A DNA stretch of 32,173 nt from Cytophagaceae bacterium (GCA_027488815.1 JAIYAX010000010.1:1-32173); one strand, 5' to 3'; positions 1 to 8,919 are shown, counted from the first letter of the stretch. Numbers and translations: made by a program. Notes: generated from the sequence alone by a model not told the origin.

Positions 1-1649
1 GCAGCTACAGCGTGCGGGTGACCAATCCGACCACAGGCTGCTTCAACAGCGATACCATCCAGGTGACAATCAACACCCCACCTACGGTCAATTTAGGTAC
101 TGACACAACCCGATGCGGAGGTACGGTTACCCTGAACGCAGGCAATGCAGGCTTCAACTACCTCTGGAGCCCCGGCGGTCAGACCACCCAGGCGATTGTC
201 GCCTCAATGAGTGGCAGTTACAGCGTACGTGTGACCAACCCGGCGACCGGCTGTTTTTCTGATGATACCATTTCAGTACAGATCAACTCAATTCCATTGG
301 TCAACATTGGAGCAGATGACACCGTTTGTGCAGGTTTACTCATTAATCCTATTGTCACAGGTTCAAACTCAGTTGCCTACCTTTGGAGCACAGGTGCTGT
401 TTCCAACACTGTAGTTGTTTCAACCTCGGGAACGGTATTCCTCACAGTTACCGATACCTTGAGCGGCTGTTTTGGATCAGACACCCTCAAGTTACAGGTC
501 ATTCCAGCCCCGGTAGTCAATCTTCCTGCGGATACCATTCTCTGTGGAGGAGATTTCCTCATTCAGGGATCAGTTTCAGGCGCCTTTTTACAGCTCAATT
601 GGTCCTCAGGATCATCTAACTCGGATACTTTGAGGGTAAATGCAGCAGGAAATTATGTGTTGTCAGCGCTGGATACTGTTACCGGCTGTCTCAGTTCAGA
701 CTCCATCAATATCAGCTATGATCTTTTTGTAGAAGATTTAGGGCCTGACACGACTTTTTGTGGATCAGACTTTATACGAAGTTCATTGATAGGTAATTAT
801 TCCTATTTATGGCCGACAGGACTTAGCACATTAAGTACGTTTGTCGTAAGTAGCTCAGGTACTTACACTTTGCAGACCATCAGTAATGTTTCAGGATGTG
901 TATCTATCGATAGCATTTTTGTCACATCTCAAACTCCACTTTTCGTTGAACTGGGAGATGATACCATCATTTGTCAGGGAACCAATCTTCTGCTGAATGC
1001 GGGCAACATCGGTTCCGTTTACAACTGGTCAAATGGCGATACCACACAAACCGTACTGGTACAACCGGGCACTTATTGGGTTAATGTGGTCAATGGGGTT
1101 TGTCAGGCAAATGATACCATTATCATCCTGTCTAGTGATACTGTAACAGCAGCATTCAGCTTCAGCATAGGTGGTACTTTTGGCCAGACAGTCAGCTTCA
1201 GTTCAGCTTCAAACCCTGCCTGGAGCCATTTTTGGGCATTTGGCAATGGAGACACAAGTAACCTGGTAAATCCTGTAGTTGAATACGACTCATCAGGGAC
1301 CTATCAGGTCACTTTGATCGTAAGCGATGGCTGTGGTTCAGACACCCTCACACTTCCGGTAAGTGTCATCATTACCGGCCTGGGTATGCAGCCAAACCTT
1401 ATTGACTATGCGGAAGTGTTCCCTAATCCAACCGAGAATTGGACAACTTTACAGTTTGGAGGTACGCATTGGAAAGAGGCTTCGCTCTACAGTCTGAGTG
1501 GCTCACTACTAAAGAGATTTATCATTAGTGAAGAGGATATTGAAATGCAGCAACTCAAGATGGACTTCTCAGACCTGGCACAAGGCAGTTACCTGCTGGA
1601 GCTTAAGGGTATGGACAGTACCAAACGAATTAAGGTGATGAAACAATAG
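1..1649 (+). CDS. T9SS-secreted surface/adhesin-like protein, Ig-like repeats + PKD + C-terminal sorting domain (5' end outside window)
   Basis: The reading frame is open from the first bases, so this is the C-terminal part of a larger protein; the GTG at 12 is an internal Val codon. It encodes at least five tandem repeats of roughly 71-80 residues, each with a Cys pair pattern (GCF..D(S)DT... then DDT(x)C(x)G). A PKD-like domain follows at about residues 376-455 (counted from base 12), with FSSASNPAWSHFWAFGNGD and a GTYQVTLIV strand. The last ~80 residues are a typical type A T9SS sorting domain (VFPNPTENW, LYSLSGSLL, GSYLLEL, ending KRIKVMKQ). In this family the protein crosses the outer membrane through T9SS and is anchored or released at the surface. 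Adhesion is inferred from the repeats only; no ligand or enzyme domain is visible. The first two repeats are similar also at DNA level, 213 nt apart. Confidence 0.88.
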   Translation, partial: SYSVRVTNPTTGCFNSDTIQVTINTPPTVNLGTDTTRCGGTVTLNAGNAGFNYLWSPGGQTTQAIVASMSGSYSVRVTNPATGCFSDDTISVQINSIPLVNIGADDTVCAGLLINPIVTGSNSVAYLWSTGAVSNTVVVSTSGTVFLTVTDTLSGCFGSDTLKLQVIPAPVVNLPADTILCGGDFLIQGSVSGAFLQLNWSSGSSNSDTLRVNAAGNYVLSALDTVTGCLSSDSINISYDLFVEDLGPDTTFCGSDFIRSSLIGNYSYLWPTGLSTLSTFVVSSSGTYTLQTISNVSGCVSIDSIFVTSQTPLFVELGDDTIICQGTNLLLNAGNIGSVYNWSNGDTTQTVLVQPGTYWVNVVNGVCQANDTIIILSSDTVTAAFSFSIGGTFGQTVSFSSASNPAWSHFWAFGNGDTSNLVNPVVEYDSSGTYQVTLIVSDGCGSDTLTLPVSVIITGLGMQPNLIDYAEVFPNPTENWTTLQFGGTHWKEASLYSLSGSLLKRFIISEEDIEMQQLKMDFSDLAQGSYLLELKGMDSTKRIKVMKQ

Positions 1650-1670
1650 AAAAGAAAGATCGCCACAGAG

Positions 1671-1701
1671 AAAGGGTGTCCATGTGTCGGCACCCTTTTT
1701 T
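1671..1701 (+). terminator. Rho-independent terminator after the T9SS protein
   Basis: An 8-bp stem AAAGGGTG (1671-1678) pairs with CACCCTTT (1691-1698) across a 12-nt loop, followed directly by more T residues to 1701. It begins 22 nt after the stop codon. It ends the surface-protein transcript and separates it from menC. Confidence 0.75.
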
Positions 1702-1822
1702 GTTGATCCGTATGCAAATCCTCCTGGCGACAATTACCATTGGTCCCTTTTTTCGAAGGATGTAAAAGGAGTTTTGCCATAAGCATCGGGGAAAGGGCAT
1801 CTACCTCGCATTCTTTTTGGCT

Positions 1823-1830
1823 TAGTTTTG
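1823..1830 (+). promoter_or_regulatory. Candidate Bacteroidota -7 box upstream of menC-like gene
   Basis: TAGTTTTG matches the TAnnTTTG -7 consensus and lies 38 nt before the ATG. I see no clear -33 TTTG at the right distance, so this is a weak assignment. The rest of 1702-1868 shows nothing recognisable. Confidence 0.3.
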
Positions 1831-1868
1831 TTTGTCTGTTTTAAGCTCTGATAAACTATTTCACCAAT

Positions 1869-2900
1869 ATGAACATAGAATTCGAACGCTATTTGTTGAA
1901 GTTTAAGTTTGATGCCGGTACTTCCAGAGGCATAATGAAGACCAGGTCAATTCTTTTGCTTAAACTGAGCCAAGGGGACTATCAGGGAATAGGGGAGGTG
2001 GCCCCCATTGACGGGCTTAGCATTGAAAGCATTGACGAAACAGAACGGTGGCTGGGAGATGCATTAAAGAATGGGCTGGGAAAAGAATCCGGGGAACCGG
2101 TTGGCAGCAGGCCCTGGCTGGAGGCATATCTGCCTGAGCACTTCAGGGCATTGAGAATGGGTTTTGAAATGGCCTATGCCCATGTTCAAAACAGGGGCAA
2201 CTATTGGTTTGATGGGTCATTTATTGCCGGAAAGACCATTCCGATTAACGGTCTGGTCTGGATGAGTGGACTTGAGCAAATGCTATCCGAAGCCAGAAAA
2301 AAATGGGAACAGGGGTTTGATTGCCTCAAGATCAAAGTAGGAGCAATTGATTTTGACTCTGAACTGGCCTTATTACATGAAATGAGGAAATGGGCAGGGC
2401 CCGGAAATTTGATCATACGGGTTGATGCGAATGGTGCATTTGACCGAACTGATGTATTTGACAAACTAAAAGCCTTAAAACGCTATAAACTTCATTCCAT
2501 TGAGCAGCCGATCAAGCCCGGCCAATGGGATTTGATGGAAGAAATATGCCTTGATCCCATCATACCGGTGGCTTTGGATGAGGAGCTGATTCACACGGAT
2601 GAACCTGATTTGGCACTCATGCGTTTGAGGCCGGCATACATCGTATTGAAGCCAAGCTTGGTAGGAGGGTTCACTAAAACGGAACAATGGATAAAGGCGG
2701 CGGAAAGTAAAGACATTCAATGGTGGCTCACCTCAGCCTTAGAAAGCAATTATGGGCTGCAAGCTCTTGCCCAGTTTGCCAGCCGTTACAACTTGCGATT
2801 ACATCAGGGTTTGGGAACAGGGCAGTTGTTTGAGAACAATATCGGGCCGGAGTCTTTTGCGGTTGCCGGTCAGCTATCCTTCACATCAAGATTATCTTAA
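1869..2900 (+). CDS. menC: o-Succinylbenzoate synthase-like enolase-superfamily enzyme
   Basis: The 343-residue protein has the N-terminal capping region (GIGEVAPIDGLS at ~40-51, the typical MenC GE.APL.GLS motif) and a muconate-lactonizing-type barrel. The expected catalytic/metal set is visible: K154-x-K156 (LKIKVG), D186 (RVDANG), E212 (SIEQP), D237 (ALDEE) and K261 (LKPSL). MenC dehydrates SHCHC to o-succinylbenzoate in menaquinone synthesis in the cytoplasm. Other enolase-superfamily members, such as dipeptide epimerases, share the same residues; the EVAPIDGLS cap and IEQPI favour MenC. No other men genes are adjacent, so the pathway cannot be confirmed by context. Start: ATG without an obvious Shine-Dalgarno, as is usual in Bacteroidota. 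It stands alone between the terminator and the next gene. Confidence 0.78.
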   Translation: MNIEFERYLLKFKFDAGTSRGIMKTRSILLLKLSQGDYQGIGEVAPIDGLSIESIDETERWLGDALKNGLGKESGEPVGSRPWLEAYLPEHFRALRMGFEMAYAHVQNRGNYWFDGSFIAGKTIPINGLVWMSGLEQMLSEARKKWEQGFDCLKIKVGAIDFDSELALLHEMRKWAGPGNLIIRVDANGAFDRTDVFDKLKALKRYKLHSIEQPIKPGQWDLMEEICLDPIIPVALDEELIHTDEPDLALMRLRPAYIVLKPSLVGGFTKTEQWIKAAESKDIQWWLTSALESNYGLQALAQFASRYNLRLHQGLGTGQLFENNIGPESFAVAGQLSFTSRLS

Positions 2901-2948
2901 ACTTACATGACTGCCCGGGATTCACTTTAGGTTGATCCTTACATCCTG

Positions 2949-2979
2949 TTGTATGCTGCAGAGCATGGGGCTAAAATTG
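2949..2979 (+). promoter_or_regulatory. Candidate promoter for the OmpA/PD40 gene
   Basis: TTG at 2949-2951, 20 nt spacer, then TAAAATTG at 2972-2979 (one mismatch to TAnnTTTG), 28 nt before the ATG. Spacing fits Bacteroidota sigma-A promoters, but the match is imperfect. Confidence 0.35.
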
Positions 2980-3007
2980 TCCTGATTTCAGAGCGACAAT
3001 TAACCCC

Positions 3008-5332
3008 ATGAAAACAATAACTAACTATTCAATCAACAGCATTAAAGGCCTTTCTTTCATCATCGCCCTTTTCTTAACCGCAGGACATGCGATGGCTCAG
3101 TCGAAAGGCCTCTCCTCCGCCGAGCGTTTTTTCAGTGTAAAGAACTACGAGCAGGCCCTTCCACTCTTTGAAGAAGAGGTAAAAAATGGAAATAAAGAGC
3201 CGATGGTACACTACAAAGCAGGGGTGTGCTGCATCAAGTCACCGGACCTAAACCAGCAAATCAAGGCAATTCCTTACCTCGAGTATGCCATCAAAAATGA
3301 AAAGAGCCTGCCGGTAAGTGTTCATCTGGATCTAGCCGATGCTTGTCTGAAAAATGAAAACCTAGATAAAGCTAAAGACAGCTACCAGCGCTACAAAGAG
3401 CTTACAAAGACCGACAGAACTGCCCAAAGAAAAGCGGAAGAAGGCATGAAGGCCTGCGAAACAGCCAAGTCATTTATGAGGGTGCCTAGAAAATTCATAG
3501 TTAAAGCAATGGGCTCTGAAATAAACTCAAATCTGACTGAGTATGGACCAGTGGTATCGGCAGATGAAAGTGTACTTTCATTTACGGCATTAAGACCAAA
3601 CAACGGAAAAGCTGTAACCGGAAATAAGTTTATTGAAGAGATACAAATTTCAAGCAATGAGGCTAGCAATTGGGCTGCTCCGCAGGTATTGAATCTGAAT
3701 ACGGATCAGAACTTAGGTACCGCCGGCATCTCTGCCGATGGCCAGAAGATGTACATTTTCATGAGTGGGGTCAATGATCCGGGCAACCTGTTTCAAATCA
3801 ATAAAAGTGCTGAAGGGTGGAGTAAGCCGGCTGTAATCACCGGAACAATGAACTCTCCTGCAATGGAGACTGGCGCAAGCATCACCCCTGACGGCAAAAC
3901 CATTTACTTCTCCAGCGACCGCCCGGGAGGAAAAGGAGGCCTGGACATCTACCGCATCACCCAGACTGCCAGTGGCACCTGGGGTGCCCCACAGAATCTG
4001 GGATCGCCCATCAATACCGATGCTGATGAAGATGCTCCATTTATTCATCCTGATCAAAAAACCCTGTATTTCACCTCAAACGGTCACAAAACCATGGGTG
4101 GTAGGGACATCTTTAAGTCCAAACTGATTGAAAACATATGGACCAAGCCCGAGAACATGGGCTACCCGGTCAATACCACCGCTAATGACAACTACTTCAG
4201 CCTATTGGCTAATGGTAAAAGAGCCTATTTTTCCTCTGACCGCAAGGGAGGCATGGGCGCTCAGGACATTTACTACATCGATATGCCCGATGAAAGTAAT
4301 GTGGCCCTTACCCTAATTAAAGGGCGCATTTTGGATGGTGAAACCGGAAAACCCATTTCAACTAAAATGTATGTGATCGATAAACAAACCGACAAAAAGT
4401 TGGATTTCGTTTACAGCCCAGACCCGACAACAGGGGCCTATCTGGTGATATTGCCTCCTGCCAAAAACTATGACATTGTGATTGAAAGCGAAGGTTTTCT
4501 GCCCTACACCCTCAACATCAACGTACCCAACCAGACTTACTTTTATGAATTGTTTCAGTTGATCAGCCTCAAGACCATCAAACAATTTGATGTGCTGGTA
4601 GGGCAAGAGGTTTCAGTGGTGAATGCATTTTATGACACCAAGCAGGATGCCAAGGGAGCCAAACCGGGTGACCCTAAAGTGACCGGGGCCAACACTGCTG
4701 AGGCATATGAGGCCATGATCGAGCTGATGTCAGCCACCGACCAGAAACGCATCGATAACCTGATCAACACCATTCAGACCAAAAATACCGTGACACAGGT
4801 CAACTTTAAAGACAAGAATAACTCCCAATTGGAGACCGCCGCCCGCACCTACTACTACGACGAGAGCGATGAGAGCAAGTTTGAGAAGAAGCAGGTAGAA
4901 GGACACACCATACTCTCCCTCCCCACCTTTTATGTGACTGAGGAAAAAAAAAAAAAAAAAAACATGCCAAAGAAGAAAGACATGGCCGACAAGTCTATGC
5001 TCAACAAAGTGGTTAAGGTGTATTTCGATGCGGGTAAAAACGAAATCAAAGCCCAGTACAACCCGGCACTCGATGAGTTGTTGAGCTTTCTAAATAAGCA
5101 CCCGGAGCTAGGCATTGAGATATCAGGTTTTGCCTCTGCTGAGGGCGATGAAGAGAAAAACAGGGAACTTTCCAACAAGCGAGCCATCACGGTGCTGGAG
5201 TACTTCAACTACAAAGGCATTGTGCGCCGCAGGGTAGTTGCTATGGGCTATGGCTCTACGACGGTGGCAGAGTCAAGCAAAGAGGAAGGCCGCAGGGTAG
5301 AGGTGAAGCTGGTAGAACTGGCCACTCAGTAA
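3008..5332 (+). CDS. TPR - PD40 beta-propeller - carboxypeptidase-regulatory-like - OmpA_C outer membrane-associated protein (PorE-like architecture)
   Basis: 774 aa. A signal peptide spans ~1-30 (hydrophobic FIIALFLTAGHAMA, cleavage before Q). TPR-like helices occupy ~35-150. WD40-like PD40 repeats span ~175-425 (ADESVLSF, DGKTIYFSSDRPGGKGGLDIY, FTSNGHKTMGGRDIF, RAYFSSDRKGGMGAQDIYYI). A carboxypeptidase-regulatory-like Ig fold lies at ~432-508 (KGRILDGETGKPIS). The OmpA_C peptidoglycan-binding domain is at ~665-772 (VYFDAGKNEI, GFASAEGDEEKNRELSNKRA, GRRVEV). This order is the one known for PorE of the T9SS, a periplasmic, peptidoglycan-tethered part. The same order also occurs in other Bacteroidota OmpA proteins, so PorE identity is not certain. 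A run of 19 A (4944-4962) codes EKKKKKKN in the linker before OmpA_C. The stop overlaps the convergent polymerase gene by 7 bp. Confidence 0.85.
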   Translation: MKTITNYSINSIKGLSFIIALFLTAGHAMAQSKGLSSAERFFSVKNYEQALPLFEEEVKNGNKEPMVHYKAGVCCIKSPDLNQQIKAIPYLEYAIKNEKSLPVSVHLDLADACLKNENLDKAKDSYQRYKELTKTDRTAQRKAEEGMKACETAKSFMRVPRKFIVKAMGSEINSNLTEYGPVVSADESVLSFTALRPNNGKAVTGNKFIEEIQISSNEASNWAAPQVLNLNTDQNLGTAGISADGQKMYIFMSGVNDPGNLFQINKSAEGWSKPAVITGTMNSPAMETGASITPDGKTIYFSSDRPGGKGGLDIYRITQTASGTWGAPQNLGSPINTDADEDAPFIHPDQKTLYFTSNGHKTMGGRDIFKSKLIENIWTKPENMGYPVNTTANDNYFSLLANGKRAYFSSDRKGGMGAQDIYYIDMPDESNVALTLIKGRILDGETGKPISTKMYVIDKQTDKKLDFVYSPDPTTGAYLVILPPAKNYDIVIESEGFLPYTLNINVPNQTYFYELFQLISLKTIKQFDVLVGQEVSVVNAFYDTKQDAKGAKPGDPKVTGANTAEAYEAMIELMSATDQKRIDNLINTIQTKNTVTQVNFKDKNNSQLETAARTYYYDESDESKFEKKQVEGHTILSLPTFYVTEEKKKKKNMPKKKDMADKSMLNKVVKVYFDAGKNEIKAQYNPALDELLSFLNKHPELGIEISGFASAEGDEEKNRELSNKRAITVLEYFNYKGIVRRRVVAMGYGSTTVAESSKEEGRRVEVKLVELATQ
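4944..4962 (+). repeat. 19-nt poly(A) homopolymer within the coding sequence
   Basis: An uninterrupted run of 19 A lies inside the OmpA/PD40 gene, in the linker between the regulatory-like domain and OmpA_C. In the given sequence the frame is kept. A change of one A would remove the peptidoglycan-binding domain. An in-frame ATG follows right after the run (4964). Confidence 0.95.
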
Positions 5333-8304
5333 GTGCTCTGCTCCAAGGCAGGTTCCCATGCTTTTTCAGGCAGGGCTTGCAACATGGGCAGCTTTTCCAG
5401 TCCGATCACTTCGAGAGAAGGGTAGCCAAAATCAGCGACCACTAAGCCCTCGATACGGTAGAAACCCCGCCCCCGAAGTGGATACCTCGCCAGGCAAGGC
5501 GGGAAGTGGGTGGTGTCAAAGTACTGGCCCTGATAGTCGATAAAGGTACCAAACTGCATGTGCTCCCCTTTGATGGTGCGTACATCCTTGGTGGTGACGA
5601 GGTATCCTGTCATGGTCACTTCCCTGCCCAGGTGCTGCATCATCTCCTTCTGGCTGATGCCGATGTTGGGCTGTGGGGGGAGCAGATCAAAAGGGTGGCA
5701 AAGGGCAAACCCCAGCAGCTCGATCTCGTCCTGAGCATCTTCCAGAAAAGTATGAGGCAGCTGCGGCAGCTCAAAGACAGGCTCTTCGGTTTGAAACAGG
5801 ACCGGCAGAGGCTCTTTGCGCTTTTCATGCCCGTAGATGCCGATGGCCTCCCAGTAAAGCTGGCGCTTGCTTTTGCCGGTGAACCGCAGTGCTCCGATGC
5901 GGATCAGAATGTTCACCTGCTCATGGCTGATGCCCAACCGCCTGATGAGGTTTTCCAGGCCCGTGTAGTCGCCCCCTGCCTGCCGCTCCTCGGCGATGCG
6001 ACGGGCCACAGTGTACTCCAGTTCTTTGAGGTGGATAAATCCCAGGTACAGGCTTCGGCCCTGCAAGCTGCTCAGGTACTCGCTGCGGTTCACACAGGGG
6101 CCCTGTATCTCAGCACCATCGAGCCGGGCTTCGTGTACATAAAACTCTGTACGGTAAAAGCCCCCGAAATTGTTGATCACTGCCGTCATAAACTCCAGCG
6201 GGTGGTAGGCCTTGAGGTACAGGCTCTGAAAACTCTCAATGGCAAAACTGGCTGAGTGTGCCTTGGAGAACGAGTAGCCCGAGAAGCTTTCAATCTGTCT
6301 CCAGACCTCTTTGGAGAGTTCATCGGGGTAGCCATACTGGCGGCAGTTTTCGAAAAAACGATCTACGATGCGAGCGAACTCCTTTTTTGACCTGAATTTA
6401 CCGGACATGGCCCTGCGCAGCACATCGGCCTCTGCCAGATCAAGCCCTGCAAAGTGGTGCGCCACTTTGATCACATCTTCCTGGTACACCATCACCCCAA
6501 AGGTCTCTTTGAGCAGTTCCTCCATTTTGGGGTGCAGGTAGTTGACCATGGTGGGGTTGTTGAACCGCTCGATGTAGGCCTTCATCATGCCCGACCTCGC
6601 CACCCCTGGCCGTATGATGGAGCTGGCCGCCACAAGGGTAAGGTAGTCTTCACAACGCAGCTTTTTCAGCAGCATGCGCATGGCAGGCGACTCCACATAA
6701 AAGCAACCGATCGTACGCCCTTCCCTGATCAGTTGCTTGATGGCCGGGTCTTGTTTAAGGGGCTCCGTTTGGTGAATATCGATCTGCTCACCTTTGTTTC
6801 GGGCGACAAGCTCTACCGCATCACGTATGTGCCCAAGCCCACGTTGGCTTAGGATGTCGTACTTGTACAGGCCGATGTCCTCAGCCACCATCATGTCAAA
6901 ATGGGTGATGGGGAAGCCCTTGGGTGGCAGGTCTACCGCCGTGTAGGTGTTGATGGGCTCCTCGCTGATGAGCACCCCTCCGGCATGAATCGAGAGGTGA
7001 TGTGGCATGTTTTGCATACGTTCACCATACTTCATGATGAGCCTGTGGATATCATCTCTCGGACCCTGCTGGGTCAGCTTGCGTCCCTCTACCAGTGCAT
7101 CGGTCTCATGTTTGGGTAGTCCAAACACCTTTGCCAGCTCCCTGATCACCGAGCGGCCCTGGAAGGTGTTGTACGTGGCCAGCAGGGCGACATGCTTCTG
7201 CCCATGCCGTTCAAAAAGGTGCTTGATCACACGATCCCGCTCGTTCCAACTGAAGTCGATATCAAAATCAGGTGGGCTGCTGCGGTAGGGGTTGAGGAAG
7301 CGTTCAAAATACAGGTCGAGCTCTATGGGGTCGGCATCGGTGATCTGCAGGCAGTAGGCTACGATGCTGTTGGCCCCACTGCCCCGGCCCACATGGGCAA
7401 ACTGTTGTGCTCTTGCAAATTGAATGATGTCCCAGGTGATGAGGAAGTAGGCGTTGAACCCCAGCTTCTGGATGATGCCCAGCTCTTTTTTCACCCGCTC
7501 TTCGGCCTCATTGCTCCCCTTGGGGTAGCGGTAGCGAAAGCCTTTCCAGGCTTCCCGCTCCAGCAGCAGGCTGTCTTCATAGTAGCTGCCGGTGAAGGTT
7601 TTTTTGTTTTTGTCGGTGCCAAATTCAAACTGAAAGCTGCAGCAGCCCAGCAACTGCTCGGTATTGCGGATGATGTGCGGCTGGGTGTGGTAGGCACTCA
7701 TGAGCGTGTATTTATCCACCATCACCTCGTCGCTCAGGGCACAGCCCTCCGCAGACAGCTTGCTCAGCAGCGTATTGGCCTGTATCGCCTTGAGCAGGCG
7801 GTGGGTGTTGTGGCCGGCCTTGTCTTTGAAGGTGACCGGGCTGAGCATCACCAGTTTATCTTTTTGCTTGCTGAGCGTATGGGTGCCCAGCCGCAGCACC
7901 TCCGAGGGACGTATGCCGATGTATTCCTGCTCCCGCAGCCTGCCGGGCAGCCGATCAGTCCAAGGTAGCACAAAGTAAACTTCGTTGAGCAGGGGAGGCC
8001 TGTCGGGCGGCGACTGAGCCTTGAGGTTGAGCAGCGACAGGTATTCGTTCAGCTCCCTGAAGCCTTTGTTGCTGCGGGCTATGCCGATGTAGGCCAGGCG
8101 ACCGGCAATGCGAAACTCCAAGCCAAGCAGGGGGGTGATCTGCCGCTCACAGCAGGCTTTTACAAAGTCAAAACAGCCGGAAGTGTTGTGTATGTCTGCC
8201 AATACCAGCCGATCAATGCCCAGTCGCAGGGCCTCCTCGGCAAGCTCCTCCACGCTCATGACCCCATGACACAGGCTGAAGTGAGAATGACAGTTCAGGT
8301 ACAT
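5326..8304 (-). CDS. dnaE2: Second (short) DNA polymerase III alpha subunit, DnaE2/ImuC-like
   Basis: 992 aa, shorter than a replicative DnaE (~1150-1200) and close to DnaE2-type error-prone polymerases. N-terminal PHP domain (~1-225): the first metal motif is kept as H6-S-H8 (CHSHFSLCHG), but the usual TDHGN is ADIHN (36-40). The C-family palm carries the VGRGSGANS motif (305-313) and PDFDID with catalytic D348 and D350; the third Asp is in KYDILSQRGLGHI. Helix-hairpin-helix and an OB fold (~885-965, VTMTGYLVTTKDVRTIKG) follow. DnaE2 enzymes do translesion synthesis, usually with ImuA/ImuB, which are not in the window. The name rests on length and divergence, not on neighbours. It is convergent with the OmpA gene and divergent from mscL. 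A perfect palindrome lies 4 bp before its start. Confidence 0.78.
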   Translation of the reverse strand: MYLNCHSHFSLCHGVMSVEELAEEALRLGIDRLVLADIHNTSGCFDFVKACCERQITPLLGLEFRIAGRLAYIGIARSNKGFRELNEYLSLLNLKAQSPPDRPPLLNEVYFVLPWTDRLPGRLREQEYIGIRPSEVLRLGTHTLSKQKDKLVMLSPVTFKDKAGHNTHRLLKAIQANTLLSKLSAEGCALSDEVMVDKYTLMSAYHTQPHIIRNTEQLLGCCSFQFEFGTDKNKKTFTGSYYEDSLLLEREAWKGFRYRYPKGSNEAEERVKKELGIIQKLGFNAYFLITWDIIQFARAQQFAHVGRGSGANSIVAYCLQITDADPIELDLYFERFLNPYRSSPPDFDIDFSWNERDRVIKHLFERHGQKHVALLATYNTFQGRSVIRELAKVFGLPKHETDALVEGRKLTQQGPRDDIHRLIMKYGERMQNMPHHLSIHAGGVLISEEPINTYTAVDLPPKGFPITHFDMMVAEDIGLYKYDILSQRGLGHIRDAVELVARNKGEQIDIHQTEPLKQDPAIKQLIREGRTIGCFYVESPAMRMLLKKLRCEDYLTLVAASSIIRPGVARSGMMKAYIERFNNPTMVNYLHPKMEELLKETFGVMVYQEDVIKVAHHFAGLDLAEADVLRRAMSGKFRSKKEFARIVDRFFENCRQYGYPDELSKEVWRQIESFSGYSFSKAHSASFAIESFQSLYLKAYHPLEFMTAVINNFGGFYRTEFYVHEARLDGAEIQGPCVNRSEYLSSLQGRSLYLGFIHLKELEYTVARRIAEERQAGGDYTGLENLIRRLGISHEQVNILIRIGALRFTGKSKRQLYWEAIGIYGHEKRKEPLPVLFQTEEPVFELPQLPHTFLEDAQDEIELLGFALCHPFDLLPPQPNIGISQKEMMQHLGREVTMTGYLVTTKDVRTIKGEHMQFGTFIDYQGQYFDTTHFPPCLARYPLRGRGFYRIEGLVVADFGYPSLEVIGLEKLPMLQALPEKAWEPALEQSTY

Positions 8305-8308
8305 AAAA

Positions 8309-8325
8309 TGCTAAAATATTTAGCA
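8309..8325 (-). promoter_or_regulatory. Palindrome just upstream of the dnaE2-like start (possible operator)
   Basis: TGCTAAA-ATA-TTTAGCA is a perfect 7-3-7 inverted repeat ending 4 bp before the start codon. Its place suggests repressor binding or an mRNA hairpin over the start. An SOS-type role is only a guess from the gene it precedes. Confidence 0.4.
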
Positions 8326-8427
8326 ATATACAGAACAGCTGCACTGCAAAAAAGTTTTTACGGCCCAGTCCTGTTTTTTCTTTTGGGCTCTTCACCTGCC
8401 TGTAAGTCAAAGTATGGCTTACTCTTC

Positions 8428-8435
8428 TATTTTTG
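8428..8435 (+). promoter_or_regulatory. Candidate -7 box of the mscL operon
   Basis: TATTTTTG is a full match to TAnnTTTG and lies 36 nt before the mscL ATG. A -33 TTTG at standard spacing is not clear. Confidence 0.4.
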
Positions 8436-8471
8436 TGGCTTTGAACTAAACCACTAAAGGATAAACCAGGT

Positions 8472-8915
8472 ATGGGGATATTGAAAGAATTCCGTGACTT
8501 TGCCATGAGAGGCAATATTTTGGAGCTGGGCACCGCAGTGATCATCGGAGGTGCATTTGGCAAAATTGTAGACTCCTTAGTCAACGACATCTTGATGCCA
8601 CCGCTGGGAGTACTCATTGGCAATATGGACTTCAAAGACCTGAAGGTCAGGTTGGTAGAAGCCAAACCAGCATTGATTGAAAATGGAATTGAAGTGGTCG
8701 CTGCCCAAGCCGACGTGTACCTGAAGTACGGTATGTTCATTCAGAACATCATTGATTTTACCATTATCGCTTTTGCCATTTTCATGATGGTGAAGCTCTA
8801 TAATAACACGCAAAAGGCGCAGGCTGCCAAACAGGCCGAAGTACCTACGGCGCCTCCACCTACGCCTGAGGACATCAAATTGCTGACAGAGATCCGGGAT
8901 TTGCTTAAAAAATAA
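8472..8915 (+). CDS. mscL: Large-conductance mechanosensitive channel MscL
   Basis: 147 aa, usual length for the family. The N-terminal signature ([44 protein letters not shown], quoted in part: [20 protein letters not shown]) includes the amphipathic S1 helix and pore-lining TM1 (~15-45). A periplasmic loop follows, then TM2 (~88-110, [19 protein letters not shown]). The C-terminal cytoplasmic bundle helix ends [15 protein letters not shown]. MscL is a homopentameric inner-membrane pore that opens under membrane tension and lets out solutes in hypo-osmotic shock. The stop is only 4 nt from the next start, so the two genes are probably cotranscribed. Confidence 0.97.
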   Translation: MGILKEFRDFAMRGNILELGTAVIIGGAFGKIVDSLVNDILMPPLGVLIGNMDFKDLKVRLVEAKPALIENGIEVVAAQADVYLKYGMFIQNIIDFTIIAFAIFMMVKLYNNTQKAQAAKQAEVPTAPPPTPEDIKLLTEIRDLLKK

Positions 8916-8919
8916 GGAC

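Noticed and set aside
12..14. GTG at 12 as the start of the first protein
   Set aside because: The frame is open upstream of it (SYS before VRV), and the repeat unit begins outside the window.
5506..7968. Long plus-strand ORFs opposite the dnaE2-like gene (249 and 258 aa and smaller)
   Set aside because: They are antisense to a polymerase with clear motifs, have no recognisable domain, and arise from its GC-rich codon pattern.
5326..8304. Main replicative DnaE
   Set aside because: Too short (992 aa) and with a changed PHP motif; Bacteroidota usually carry a longer DnaE elsewhere.
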